Positions 1 to 6,432 of a stretch of DNA of 14,746 nt are shown one piece after another. Below the pieces are notes generated by a model, which saw nothing but the letters and a program-made list of their open reading frames with translations, made no database searches and had not been told where the DNA came from. How positions within the stretch are numbered: the first letter of the stretch is position 1; each line of letters starts with the position of its first letter. The position numbers were made by a program, and so were the translations under genes. This stretch comes from Bacteroidota bacterium (GTDB lineage Bacteria; Bacteroidota; Bacteroidia; Flavobacteriales_F; PHOS-HE28): positions 1 to 14,746 of the forward strand of contig CAUJFM010000061.1 in NCBI GenBank assembly GCA_963169595.1, read 5' to 3'.

Positions 1-1227
1 GGTGGTGGGACCGGGGATTATGGCGCCTCCTTCACCCAGGTGGCGATGATCAATGCGCACCTGTTGCACGAGATCGAGGCGAAAGGTCAGGGCATGCTCA
101 TCGGCGTGCTCGATTCCGGTTTCGATCAGGTGAACACCATCCCGGGTTTCGATGCGCTGCGGCAGCGTGAAGGCATTGTGTACACCAAGGACATGGTGGT
201 CCATGATGGGGATGTGTATGCCGACCATTGGCACGGCCGCTCGGTGCTCTCGTGCATGGCCGCCGTGATGCCCGGCTACCTCATGGGGACCGCGCCGGAG
301 GCCGATTATGTGCTGGTACGCACCGAAGAAGCCGCCACCGAGTACATCGTGGAGGAGGACAACTGGGTGTCCGGGGCCGAGCTCTGTGACAGCCTCGGCT
401 GCGACCTGCTGAACACATCGCTGGGCTATACGCAGTTCGACGACAGCACCATGGACCACAGCTATGCGGACATGGATGGGCTCACCACGCGGATCAGCAT
501 CGCCGCGGGCATCGCATCCCAGAAGGGCATGGTGGTGCTGAACAGCGCCGGCAACTCCGGGATGAGCGATTGGTATTACATCGGAGCACCGGCGGATGCC
601 ATCGACATCCTGGCCGTTGGTGCGGTGGGGGATACCGGTCAGGTGGCCCCCTTCAGTTCGCGAGGTCCCAGTGCGGATGGGCGGGTGAAGCCCGATGTGA
701 TGGCCATGGGCTGGGGTTCCATCGGGCTTGATGCGGCGGGCGAGTTCGTGGTACCGATCAACGGCACATCGTTCTCGTCACCGATCCTCGCAGGCGGCGT
801 GGCGTGCCTGTGGCAGCTCCATCCCGGTCGCACTTCTTCAGAGATCATGGATGCCGTGCGGCGCAGTGCCTCGCATTGGACCATGCCGAACGATTCCATG
901 GGATACGGCATTCCCGACCTCTGGGCCGCCCACCTGTGGCTCGATGCCACCACGGGCGTGACCGAAGCCGATCGGCAGGCAACAGTGACCGCCTGGCCGA
1001 TGCCCTTCCTGGACGCTTTCGAGGTGCTCCTCCCGGACGCTGGTGGCCTTGTATTGAACGTGCAGATCATGGACGCCACGGGGCGCGCGGTGCACGCAAC
1101 GCGGATGCCGGTGGCCCCGGACGGTCGATATCGGATCACCGGGCTCGCCGACCTGCCCGGTGGCCTCTACCTGTTCCATGCCACGGATGGCGTGCGCAAC
1201 TGGAGCGGTCGCGTGGTGAAGCAATGA
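1..1227 (+). CDS. Secreted S8 (subtilisin-like) serine peptidase with T9SS C-terminal sorting domain, 5'-truncated
   Basis: The frame is open from base 1, so the start and any signal peptide or propeptide lie outside the window; the GTG at 40 is an internal codon. The subtilase triad is visible: Asp in VLDSGFD (codon at 112), His in HWHGRSVLS (codon at 232) and Ser in NGTSFSSP (codon at 769), with the oxyanion-region Asn in NSAGNSG. The residues before the Asp (YGASFTQVAMI, then GQGMLIGVLD) match the entry into the catalytic domain in Bacteroidota S8 proteases. From about base 985 a C-terminal domain begins (PMPF, VQIMDATGRAV, LPGGLYLF, RVVKQ end), which is the layout of a type A T9SS sorting domain. 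The protein is therefore probably exported through the outer membrane and cell-attached or released. Its stop overlaps the aat start as ATGA. Substrate unknown. Confidence 0.93.
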   Translation, partial: GGGTGDYGASFTQVAMINAHLLHEIEAKGQGMLIGVLDSGFDQVNTIPGFDALRQREGIVYTKDMVVHDGDVYADHWHGRSVLSCMAAVMPGYLMGTAPEADYVLVRTEEAATEYIVEEDNWVSGAELCDSLGCDLLNTSLGYTQFDDSTMDHSYADMDGLTTRISIAAGIASQKGMVVLNSAGNSGMSDWYYIGAPADAIDILAVGAVGDTGQVAPFSSRGPSADGRVKPDVMAMGWGSIGLDAAGEFVVPINGTSFSSPILAGGVACLWQLHPGRTSSEIMDAVRRSASHWTMPNDSMGYGIPDLWAAHLWLDATTGVTEADRQATVTAWPMPFLDAFEVLLPDAGGLVLNVQIMDATGRAVHATRMPVAPDGRYRITGLADLPGGLYLFHATDGVRNWSGRVVKQ

Positions 1228-1820
1228 GCATCGCGCGGCCGGTCCCGACCATCCCTGTGGCGGTGCTGCTGGACGGCTATGCGCGCGGCCGCTTTCCCAT
1301 GTGCCATGAGGATGGCGGCATCTACTGGCACGATCCCGATCCGCGGGCGGTGTTCCCGCTGGCTGAACTTCAGCCCGACGCCGTGACCGCGCGCCAGCTG
1401 CGTTCGGGCCGTTACCACTGCACGCTGGACCATGACTTCGAGGCGGTGATCCGAGCCTGTGCCCTTCGGCCGGAGACCTGGTTGGATGAACGCATGATCC
1501 GGTCGTATATCGCCCTGCATGCAGCGGGCCATGCGCACAGCGTGGAGTGCTGGGCCGGCGATCGACTGGCGGGTGGGATCTATGGCGTTTCCCTCGGGGC
1601 GGCCTTCTTCGGGGAGAGCATGTTCGGGCGGCAGAACGCGGGCAAGGTGGCCTTCCACCACCTGGCAGGCCGTTTGCAACAGGCCGGATACCTGCTTTTC
1701 GACACCCAGTACATCAACCCGTTCACGGAAAGCCTGGGCGCGGTGGAAGTGCCGCGTGCCCGTTTCCGCCGCAGTCTGGCCCAGGCCTTGGCCGCCGAAC
1801 GTGCACCTTTACGCCCATGA
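1224..1820 (+). CDS. aat: Leucyl/phenylalanyl-tRNA--protein transferase
   Basis: This 198-aa protein is a cytoplasmic aminoacyl-transferase that places Leu or Phe on N-terminal Arg/Lys of proteins, creating N-degrons for ClpS/ClpAP. Family motifs appear in order: GRFPM near residue 20, WHDPDPRAVFPL (usually WWSPDPR), TWLDERMIRSYIALH, GHAHSVECW, LAGGIYGVSLGAAFFGESMF, and FDTQ with the conserved Asp. Length fits the family. The start is the ATG overlapping the upstream TGA (ATGA), which gives the family-typical N-terminus; longer in-frame extensions run back through the peptidase gene. Its own stop overlaps the next gene in the same way, so the three genes are probably translationally coupled. 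Oddity: the block after FDTQ reads YINPFTESLGA rather than the usual DHLASLGA, so one helix cap is divergent. Confidence 0.95.
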   Translation: MSIARPVPTIPVAVLLDGYARGRFPMCHEDGGIYWHDPDPRAVFPLAELQPDAVTARQLRSGRYHCTLDHDFEAVIRACALRPETWLDERMIRSYIALHAAGHAHSVECWAGDRLAGGIYGVSLGAAFFGESMFGRQNAGKVAFHHLAGRLQQAGYLLFDTQYINPFTESLGAVEVPRARFRRSLAQALAAERAPLRP

Positions 1821-2236
1821 GGATCCCCCTGCTGCTTGCCACCCTGTTCGCCCTGCCGATGGGAACGAACGCACAGGCCACGCTGAACGTGGAGGTGATC
1901 TTGAACAAGCCGGAGGCCGGCGGCCAGCTGATGATGCTGCTCTGTCCGACCAAGGAGGCGTACGACAAGGATGAGGGCTGCACGCCCAGGATGGTGAAGG
2001 CCGATGGTCGCACCGTTCGCGTCACCTTCACCGATGTGAAGCCCGGCATCTACGCGGTGAAGGTCTTCCACGACATCAACAGCGACCGCAAGCTGAACAC
2101 CAGCTGGGTGGGCTGGCCGCAGGAGCCCTATGGCTTCAGCAACGATGCCCCGGTGAACATGGGACCGCCGTCGTTCAAGCTGGCAGCGATCACCGTGAAG
2201 GAGGGTGCACAGACCACGCGGATCAACCTGCGCTGA
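1817..2236 (+). CDS. Exported DUF2141 domain protein
   Basis: A 139-aa protein starting at the ATG that overlaps the aat stop (ATGA). Residues 1 to about 20 form a signal peptide (hydrophobic LLLATLFALP, then an AQA-type cleavage site). The rest matches DUF2141 (COG4704) proteins, a small beta-rich fold frequent in Bacteroidota: an early NVEVIL strand, a Cys pair in LLCPTKEAYDKDEGC, PGIYAVKVFHDINSDRKLNT in the middle, then WPQEPYGFSNDAP and a closing VKEGAQTTRINLR strand. Function is unknown; it is predicted to be periplasmic or surface located. It ends one base before the stop codon of the convergent HAD gene, leaving no room for a dedicated terminator between the genes. Confidence 0.88.
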   Translation: MRIPLLLATLFALPMGTNAQATLNVEVILNKPEAGGQLMMLLCPTKEAYDKDEGCTPRMVKADGRTVRVTFTDVKPGIYAVKVFHDINSDRKLNTSWVGWPQEPYGFSNDAPVNMGPPSFKLAAITVKEGAQTTRINLR

Positions 2237-2914
2237 TCACCGCGCGTTGCGCACGATCTCCGGCACCACCGCCTGGCGCTCGCCCAGGTAGCGCTGGTAG
2301 GTCTCCGTGTACCCGGCGCGGTGCGCGAGCACGTCCCGGCCCACGCCCAGCAAGGCCATCACGGCATCGGTGGCCTCGCGCAGACCGTTGTTGCCGCCGC
2401 TGTTCGCGGTGACAAGGTCCGCCTCGCCACGCGCGATGACCTGCTCCACGAGCCAGGCCGTCACCGGGCTGCCGATCATGATGCGGAGGCCGCTGCGTGA
2501 AGCCACGGGCAGGTCGAGCACATCGTCGAAGAAGAAGGCCACCTCATCGGCCTGCAAGCCATGCTTCGCGAGGAAGGCATCGAAGGCCTCGGGCTTGTTG
2601 GTGAAGCCCATGTATACGCCGTGCAACCGCTCGCGCTGGGCGAAGCGCTCCGCATACGGGTTGTGCTGACCGGTGATCACCGCGGCCTTGGGCAAGACGC
2701 CGTTCCGCAACCACAGGGCGAAGCGCAGCAGGTTCACGCCCATGCTGCCCACCTCGCTGAAGGGGCTGCCTCCCTCGGCATCCTTGAAGCCGTCGTTGAA
2801 GACCCCGTCCCAGTCGAAGAGCACGGCCTTGGTGCGGGCCAGGCGACGCAGCAGCTCGGTCTCCGGCGCGGTGGTGCGGAGGCCGTTCGTGGTGAAGGGG
2901 AGGAGGAGGGACAT
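2237..2914 (-). CDS. KdsC-like HAD-superfamily phosphatase
   Basis: A 225-aa HAD hydrolase. Motif I is FDWDGVFNDG with predicted nucleophile D34 and acid/base D36; the conserved Lys is in TNKPEAFDAF; motif IV is FFFDDVLDLPVA. The order GxxNK...FDDVLDLPV...GLRI...ADLVTANSGGNNGLREATD follows the KdsC family (Kdo-8-phosphate phosphatase and the related KDN-9-phosphate phosphatase), whose usual ending is ADYVT..PGG.GAVRE. It differs from standard KdsC (about 170-190 aa) by a roughly 28-residue N-terminal extension and a longer C-terminal tail, and GDD is replaced by FDD. As last gene of the run kdsA-like / transaldolase-CBS / HAD, it probably dephosphorylates the ulosonate phosphate made there. 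The start ATG follows a hairpin repeat. Exact substrate is not determinable from sequence. Confidence 0.82.
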   Translation of the reverse strand: MSLLLPFTTNGLRTTAPETELLRRLARTKAVLFDWDGVFNDGFKDAEGGSPFSEVGSMGVNLLRFALWLRNGVLPKAAVITGQHNPYAERFAQRERLHGVYMGFTNKPEAFDAFLAKHGLQADEVAFFFDDVLDLPVASRSGLRIMIGSPVTAWLVEQVIARGEADLVTANSGGNNGLREATDAVMALLGVGRDVLAHRAGYTETYQRYLGERQAVVPEIVRNAR

Positions 2915-2919
2915 GGTTG

Positions 2920-2990
2920 TCCGTGGTTCGTTGCCGGTTGTCAGGCTTCGAAGTGCTCACCCTGACAACTGACAACAGACAGCTCCGAAC
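2920..2990 (-). repeat. Intergenic GTTGTC-type hairpin repeat, copy 1
   Basis: The spacer between the transaldolase-CBS stop and the HAD start contains GTTGTCAGG (2937-2945) and its exact reverse complement CCTGACAAC (2961-2969), giving a 9-bp stem with a 15-base loop, plus extra GACAAC units. On the minus strand the block starts at GTTCGGAG and runs to GTCAGTTGTCAGG. About 24 of 30 positions match the spacer at 5621-5650. It has no T-tract, so it is more likely a dispersed repeat or RNA-processing element than a classical terminator. Confidence 0.6.
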
Positions 2991-4012
2991 TATCCAGCGA
3001 TCGCCTTCATCAGGTCCTGGATGTCGAGCATGCCGAGCTGCTTGCCGTTCTCGCTCACGCTCAGCGTGTCCACCTTGTGCTCCTTGAAGGCCTTCTGGGC
3101 TTCGTCGAGCAGGGCCTCCGGGCTGATGGTGAAGGGCGTGTTGAACTTCAGCGTGCTCAGCTTTTTCGCGAGGAACTTGTTGCCCTCCTTCTCGATGCCG
3201 CGGCGCAGGCCTCCGTCGGTGAAGACACCCACGTTCTTTCCTTTTCCATCAACGACCATCACGGCACCGAAGCCATGCTTGGTCATCTCCACGAGGGCCT
3301 CGCTCACGGTGGCGCTGTCCTTCACGATGGGGTTGCTGCGCGAGAGCACGTCCTTCACCTTCATGGTGATCAGGCGTGTGTCCACGTAGAACTGCTTGGT
3401 GCCGATGGCCGTGAAGTGGTTGTCGGTGAGCTGCTTCATCAGCTTCCAGGGTACGGTGATGGTGTGCACCCCGAGCTCCACGGCATTGCGCACGTGCTCC
3501 ACGGTGCGCACGCTGCTGAACATGATCTTGGTGTCGTAGCCGTAGTAGTTCACGGCGCGCACGCACTGCTCCACCAGGGCGAGGGCGTCGTGCCCCTGGT
3601 CCTGCAGGCGACCGACGAGCGGGCACACGTAGGTGGCACCGGCCTGCATGGCCATGTAGGCCTGCTGGATGGTGTACACCAGATGCACGTTAACCATGAT
3701 GCCCTCGTTGCGCAGCATCTTGCAGGCGCGCAGGCCCTCCAGGCTCACGGGGATCTTGAAGACGGTGGTCTCCTTCTTCAGGCCCATCTTCAGCTGACGC
3801 TTGGCCTCCTTCACCACCTCCTCGGCGGTCTCGCCCAGGGCCTCCACCTGCAGGATGGGGACCTTCTTGGCAAGGTCGAGGATCATCTTGTCGATGTTGG
3901 TGACCCCACCCCGGTGCATGAACGTGGGGGTGGTGGTGAGGCCGGTGAGGAAGCCGAGCTTGAAGGCTTCGTCGATCTCCTTGATGTCGGCGCTGTCGAG
4001 GTAGAGTTCCAT
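2990..4012 (-). CDS. Transaldolase/fructose-6-phosphate aldolase-like domain fused to a CBS-domain pair
   Basis: A 340-aa two-part protein. Residues 1 to about 215 are a small transaldolase of the FSA/TalC type: MELYLDSADIKEI start, TGLTTTPT, Schiff-base Lys86 in VFKIPVSLEG, GATYVCPLVGRLQDQG, MFSSVRT, TITVPWKLM. Residues about 220-340 are two CBS motifs; VGVFTDGGLRRGIE, the EALLDEAQ block and the terminal GMLDIQDLMKAI closely resemble the CBS pair of KdsD/KpsF/GutQ arabinose-5-phosphate isomerases, but no SIS domain is present. Ungapped comparison with E. coli FSA (from memory) shows Asn28 as Thr, Ala129 as Cys and Tyr131 as Leu. It lies between kdsA-like and kdsC-like genes. Inference: it supplies or regulates the aldose-phosphate acceptor, with CBS domains sensing a nucleotide or pathway product. 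An ordinary transaldolase with a regulatory tail is the alternative. Confidence 0.85.
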   Translation of the reverse strand: MELYLDSADIKEIDEAFKLGFLTGLTTTPTFMHRGGVTNIDKMILDLAKKVPILQVEALGETAEEVVKEAKRQLKMGLKKETTVFKIPVSLEGLRACKMLRNEGIMVNVHLVYTIQQAYMAMQAGATYVCPLVGRLQDQGHDALALVEQCVRAVNYYGYDTKIMFSSVRTVEHVRNAVELGVHTITVPWKLMKQLTDNHFTAIGTKQFYVDTRLITMKVKDVLSRSNPIVKDSATVSEALVEMTKHGFGAVMVVDGKGKNVGVFTDGGLRRGIEKEGNKFLAKKLSTLKFNTPFTISPEALLDEAQKAFKEHKVDTLSVSENGKQLGMLDIQDLMKAIAG

Positions 4013-4028
4013 GGTTCGGAGTGTGTCG

Positions 4029-4048
4029 GGGCGACCATATGGTCGCCC
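4029..4048. promoter_or_regulatory. Perfect 20-bp palindrome in the kdsA-like / transaldolase spacer
   Basis: GGGCGACCATATGGTCGCCC is a perfect inverted repeat with no loop, in the 46-bp spacer just upstream of the transaldolase-CBS start. On the plus strand it is followed by GTACTTTTATC, so it could also act as a plus-strand terminator. On the minus strand, the direction of the flanking genes, there is no T-tract, which makes an operator or an RNA stability hairpin possible. Its role is inferred. Confidence 0.55.
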
Positions 4049-4058
4049 GTACTTTTAT

Positions 4059-4910
4059 CTATGGGGTTACAGTGACGTTGCGATGCTTCACCTCCACGGC
4101 GTGAAGATCGAGCAAGGGTTTGAGGAATTCCTCCAGGTCGTACACGCAGAGCTGGCTGGCGGCATCGCAGAGGGCTTTGCTGGGGTCGGGGTGGGTCTCG
4201 ATGAACACACCGTCCACACCAGCGGCCACGCCGGCCCGGGCGATGGTGGGCATCACGTCCCGGTTACCGCCGCGCGGATCGGCACTGGGGATCCCGTACT
4301 TGCGGATGCTGTGGGTGATATCGAACACCACGGGGTAGCCCGTCCTGCGCATGTGGTAGAACGCGCGGGGATCCACGATGAGGTCGTTGTAGCCGAAGGT
4401 ATAGCCGCGTTCGGTGAGGATGATCTTGTCGTTCCCCACGCTCACGCACTTCTCGGCCGGCTTCACCATGTTGTCCGGTGCGAGGAACTGTGCATGCTTC
4501 AGGTTGATCACCGCGCCCGTCCTTGCGGCCTCGGTCACCAGGGTGGTCTGCATCACCAGGTAGGCCGGGATCTGCAGCACATCCACCACTTCGGCGGCGG
4601 GCTTGGCCTGACTGGGGTAGTGGATGTCGGTGAGGATCGGGAAGCCGAAGTCCTTCTTGATGCGGGCCAGCACCTTCAAGCCTTCATCCAGGCCGGGGCC
4701 CTGGTAGAAGTCCACGCTGCTGCGGTTGTCCTTGGTGAAGCTGCTCTTGTAGATCACGGGCACCTTCAGGCGCTCGCTCACCTCCTTGAGCTTCTCGGCG
4801 GTGCGCAGCATCACGTCCTCGGTCTCGATCACGCAGGGGCCGGAGATGAGGAAGAGCTGGTCGGAGCCGCAGGCGATGTTCCCGACGTTGACGATCTTGG
4901 TCATGGTCAT
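4059..4910 (-). CDS. kdsA: KdsA-like 3-deoxy-8-phosphooctulonate (Kdo-8-P) synthase family protein
   Basis: A 283-aa PEP-dependent aldol synthase of the KDO8PS family. Visible motifs are LISGPCVIE, YKSSFTKDNRSS, FGFPILTDIH, DVLQIPAYL, LTERGYTFGYNDL, FDITHS and FIETHPDPSKALCDAASQL. Likely metal ligands are Cys26, His200, Glu238 and Asp249, so this is the metal-dependent class. Numbering matches E. coli KdsA closely: Lys60, Asn62, Arg63, Ser64, Lys138 and Arg168 are kept. Four conserved positions are changed: Ala61 to Asp in the KANRS motif, Arg120 to Met and Asp123 to Thr in the RQTD motif, and Lys139 to His. Arg120 is known to reach into the neighbouring subunit's arabinose-5-phosphate site. 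The acceptor may therefore not be arabinose-5-phosphate. ATGs at 4910 and 4904 are both possible starts. A TACCTTTG box lies upstream. Confidence 0.85.
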   Translation of the reverse strand: MTMTKIVNVGNIACGSDQLFLISGPCVIETEDVMLRTAEKLKEVSERLKVPVIYKSSFTKDNRSSVDFYQGPGLDEGLKVLARIKKDFGFPILTDIHYPSQAKPAAEVVDVLQIPAYLVMQTTLVTEAARTGAVINLKHAQFLAPDNMVKPAEKCVSVGNDKIILTERGYTFGYNDLIVDPRAFYHMRRTGYPVVFDITHSIRKYGIPSADPRGGNRDVMPTIARAGVAAGVDGVFIETHPDPSKALCDAASQLCVYDLEEFLKPLLDLHAVEVKHRNVTVTP

Positions 4911-4938
4911 TCGTTGCCCGCTTCAGCGAACAATGTGG

Positions 4939-4946
4939 CAAAGGTA
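4939..4946 (-). promoter_or_regulatory. Candidate Bacteroidota -7 promoter element upstream of the kdsA-like gene
   Basis: Read on the minus strand this is TACCTTTG, an exact match to the Bacteroidota sigma-A -7 consensus TAnnTTTG, 28 bases before the first kdsA-like ATG and in the spacer after the FAHD1-like gene. No clear -33 TTTG was found. It suggests that the ulosonate genes can be transcribed separately from the FAHD1-like gene. Confidence 0.5.
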
Positions 4947-4966
4947 CCGTTCGGCGCGTAGCGCGT

Positions 4967-5560
4967 TCAGGCCACCTGCAGGTCGAAGAGCAACTCACCC
5001 AGCAGATAGCCCTCCAGGCGGTCACCGGCGGCCAGAGGTCCCACGCCGGCGGGAGTTCCCGTGAAGAGCAGGTCGCCGTTCTCCAGCTGCATGTAGCGTT
5101 CCACATGGGCGATGAGCGCCGGCACATCGTACACCATCTGGCCGCTGTGGCCGCTCTGCACCACCTGGCCGTTCTTCTTCAGCATGAACTCGACGTGCTT
5201 GCCGGCCGGGAAGGACTCCACCGCGGTGAACGCTTCCGCCACGTAGGCCGAGCCATCGAAGGCCTTCGCCTTTTCCCACGGTAGGCCTTTCTGCTTCAGT
5301 TCCTGCTGGAGGTCCCGGGCGGTGAGGTCCAGTCCGATGGTGACGCGGTCGGCCTCGGCGCGCCCATTGTGGCGCCGGATGGAGTAGACCAGCTCGATCT
5401 CGTGGTGCACATCGTTACTGAAGGCAGGCAGCCGGATGGGTCCGCCGTGCGGGATGAGCGCGGTGGGCGGCTTCAGGAACACCACGGGTTCGTCAGGTAC
5501 GGTGTTCCCCAGTTCCTTGGCGTGCTCGCTGTAGTTGCGGCCGATGCAGATCAGTTTCAT
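4967..5560 (-). CDS. FAHD1-type fumarylacetoacetate hydrolase family protein (acylpyruvase/oxaloacetate decarboxylase-like)
   Basis: A 197-aa protein, the length of the compact single-domain FAH family. It opens with MKLICIGRNYSEHAKELGN, then VVFLKPPTAL. The divalent-metal ligands are seen as HHEIELV (Glu54, Glu56) and an Asp in GLDLTARDLQ (about Asp78). KGLPWEKAKAFDGSA and the closing LLFTGTPAGVGPLAAGD are family signatures. Members hydrolyse acylpyruvates or decarboxylate oxaloacetate, and some are isomerases in aromatic degradation; the sequence alone does not pick one. It is upstream of and co-directional with the kdsA-like gene, 56 bases away, with a promoter-like box between, so a functional link is only possible. 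A hairpin repeat precedes its start. Confidence 0.9.
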   Translation of the reverse strand: MKLICIGRNYSEHAKELGNTVPDEPVVFLKPPTALIPHGGPIRLPAFSNDVHHEIELVYSIRRHNGRAEADRVTIGLDLTARDLQQELKQKGLPWEKAKAFDGSAYVAEAFTAVESFPAGKHVEFMLKKNGQVVQSGHSGQMVYDVPALIAHVERYMQLENGDLLFTGTPAGVGPLAAGDRLEGYLLGELLFDLQVA

Positions 5561-5581
5561 GGGGTGGGTTGTTTGTTGTTG

Positions 5582-5650
5582 GTTGTCAGTTCCTAGTTGT
5601 CGGCTCGCTCGTATAGTGCGCCTGACAACTGACCACCGACAACGCTGAAC
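5582..5650 (-). repeat. Intergenic GTTGTC-type hairpin repeat, copy 2
   Basis: The spacer between the exonuclease stop and the FAHD1-like start holds GTTGTCAG (5582-5589), GTTGTCGG (5596-5603), CTGACAAC (5622-5629) and CCGACAAC (5636-5643). Each left unit has an exact partner on the right, but the pairs interleave, so the RNA would need to choose one stem or form a pseudoknot. The part at 5621-5650 resembles 2961-2990 at about 24 of 30 positions. In both cases the element sits between the stop of one gene and the start of the next. Confidence 0.6.
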
Positions 5651-5654
5651 TCGC

Positions 5655-6428
5655 TTACGCGTTCATATCCGCCAGTGCATTGCGCATCACGCTCAGGGTG
5701 CTGCCGGGCAGCTCGGCCTTGGTCATGAGCCATTGCAGGTAGCCGGGGTCGTTGCGGCCGATGTTCTCCAAGGTCCAGCCGGCGTACTTGCCAAAGCCCA
5801 GGCAGATGTTGCCGTGGTCATCGAAGCGGAGCTTGCCGGCGGGGTCGGGGTTGCGCATGCGATCGCCGCTCAGTTCGCCGAGGAAGCCCACATCGCCCTG
5901 CAGCCGCTCCGGATACCGCTCGAGCTGGGCCAGGAGCACATCGGCCGTGGCCTCCACATCGGCCAGGGCATCGTGAGCCCCGGTGTGTTCCCGGCCGCAG
6001 TAGAAGCGCAGGGCGGCGCTGAGGTCGCGCGGTTCCATCTGGTGGTAGATGCGCTGCACATCCACGATCCGGAGCGCCGTGGTGTTCCACGACACGCCCA
6101 CACGGTCCAGCTCTTCGGCCAGGAAGGGCACATCGAACCGCATGCAGTTGAACCCGGCCAGGTCGCAGCCGGCCAGTTGGTCCAGGATCTCGCGCGCCAC
6201 CTCGTCCAGCGTGGGGGCATCGGCCACATCCGCATCGGTGATGCCATGCACGGCGGTGGCCTCCGGGGGGATGGGCATGCCCGGGTTCACCAGGGTCTGC
6301 CAGCGTTCGCGCTCCCCACCCGGCAGCAGGCGCACCACTCCGATCTGGATGATACGATCGCGGCCGATGCGGGTACCGGTGGTCTCCAGGTCGAAGAAGG
6401 CGAGGGGGCGTTGCAGTTCCAGCGGCAT
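5655..6428 (-). CDS. DnaQ-like DEDDh 3'-5' exonuclease
   Basis: A 257-aa protein from the ATG at 6428 (MPLELQRPLAFFDLETTG). All five DEDDh residues are visible: Asp13 and Glu15 in FFDLETTG, Asp99 in FNCMRFDVPFL, His152 and Asp157 in GAHDALADVEA. The C-terminal part carries LGFGKYAGWTLENI and DPGYLQWLMTK, a GKYxG...PxYLxWL block common as a tail on Bacteroidota exonucleases of this type. It resembles the DNA polymerase III epsilon family; whether it proofreads or acts in repair or RNA turnover is unclear. A longer reading from 6488 is rejected because its first 20 residues are the translation of a transcription terminator. The start codon lies at the edge of the 324-bp direct repeat. Confidence 0.9.
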   Translation of the reverse strand: MPLELQRPLAFFDLETTGTRIGRDRIIQIGVVRLLPGGERERWQTLVNPGMPIPPEATAVHGITDADVADAPTLDEVAREILDQLAGCDLAGFNCMRFDVPFLAEELDRVGVSWNTTALRIVDVQRIYHQMEPRDLSAALRFYCGREHTGAHDALADVEATADVLLAQLERYPERLQGDVGFLGELSGDRMRNPDPAGKLRFDDHGNICLGFGKYAGWTLENIGRNDPGYLQWLMTKAELPGSTLSVMRNALADMNA

Positions 6429-6432
6429 GTGC

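Noticed and set aside
3077..4075. 332-codon plus-strand frame opposite the transaldolase-CBS gene
   Set aside because: Antisense shadow; the composition (HGD, LLH runs) is the complement of the real gene and no motif is visible.
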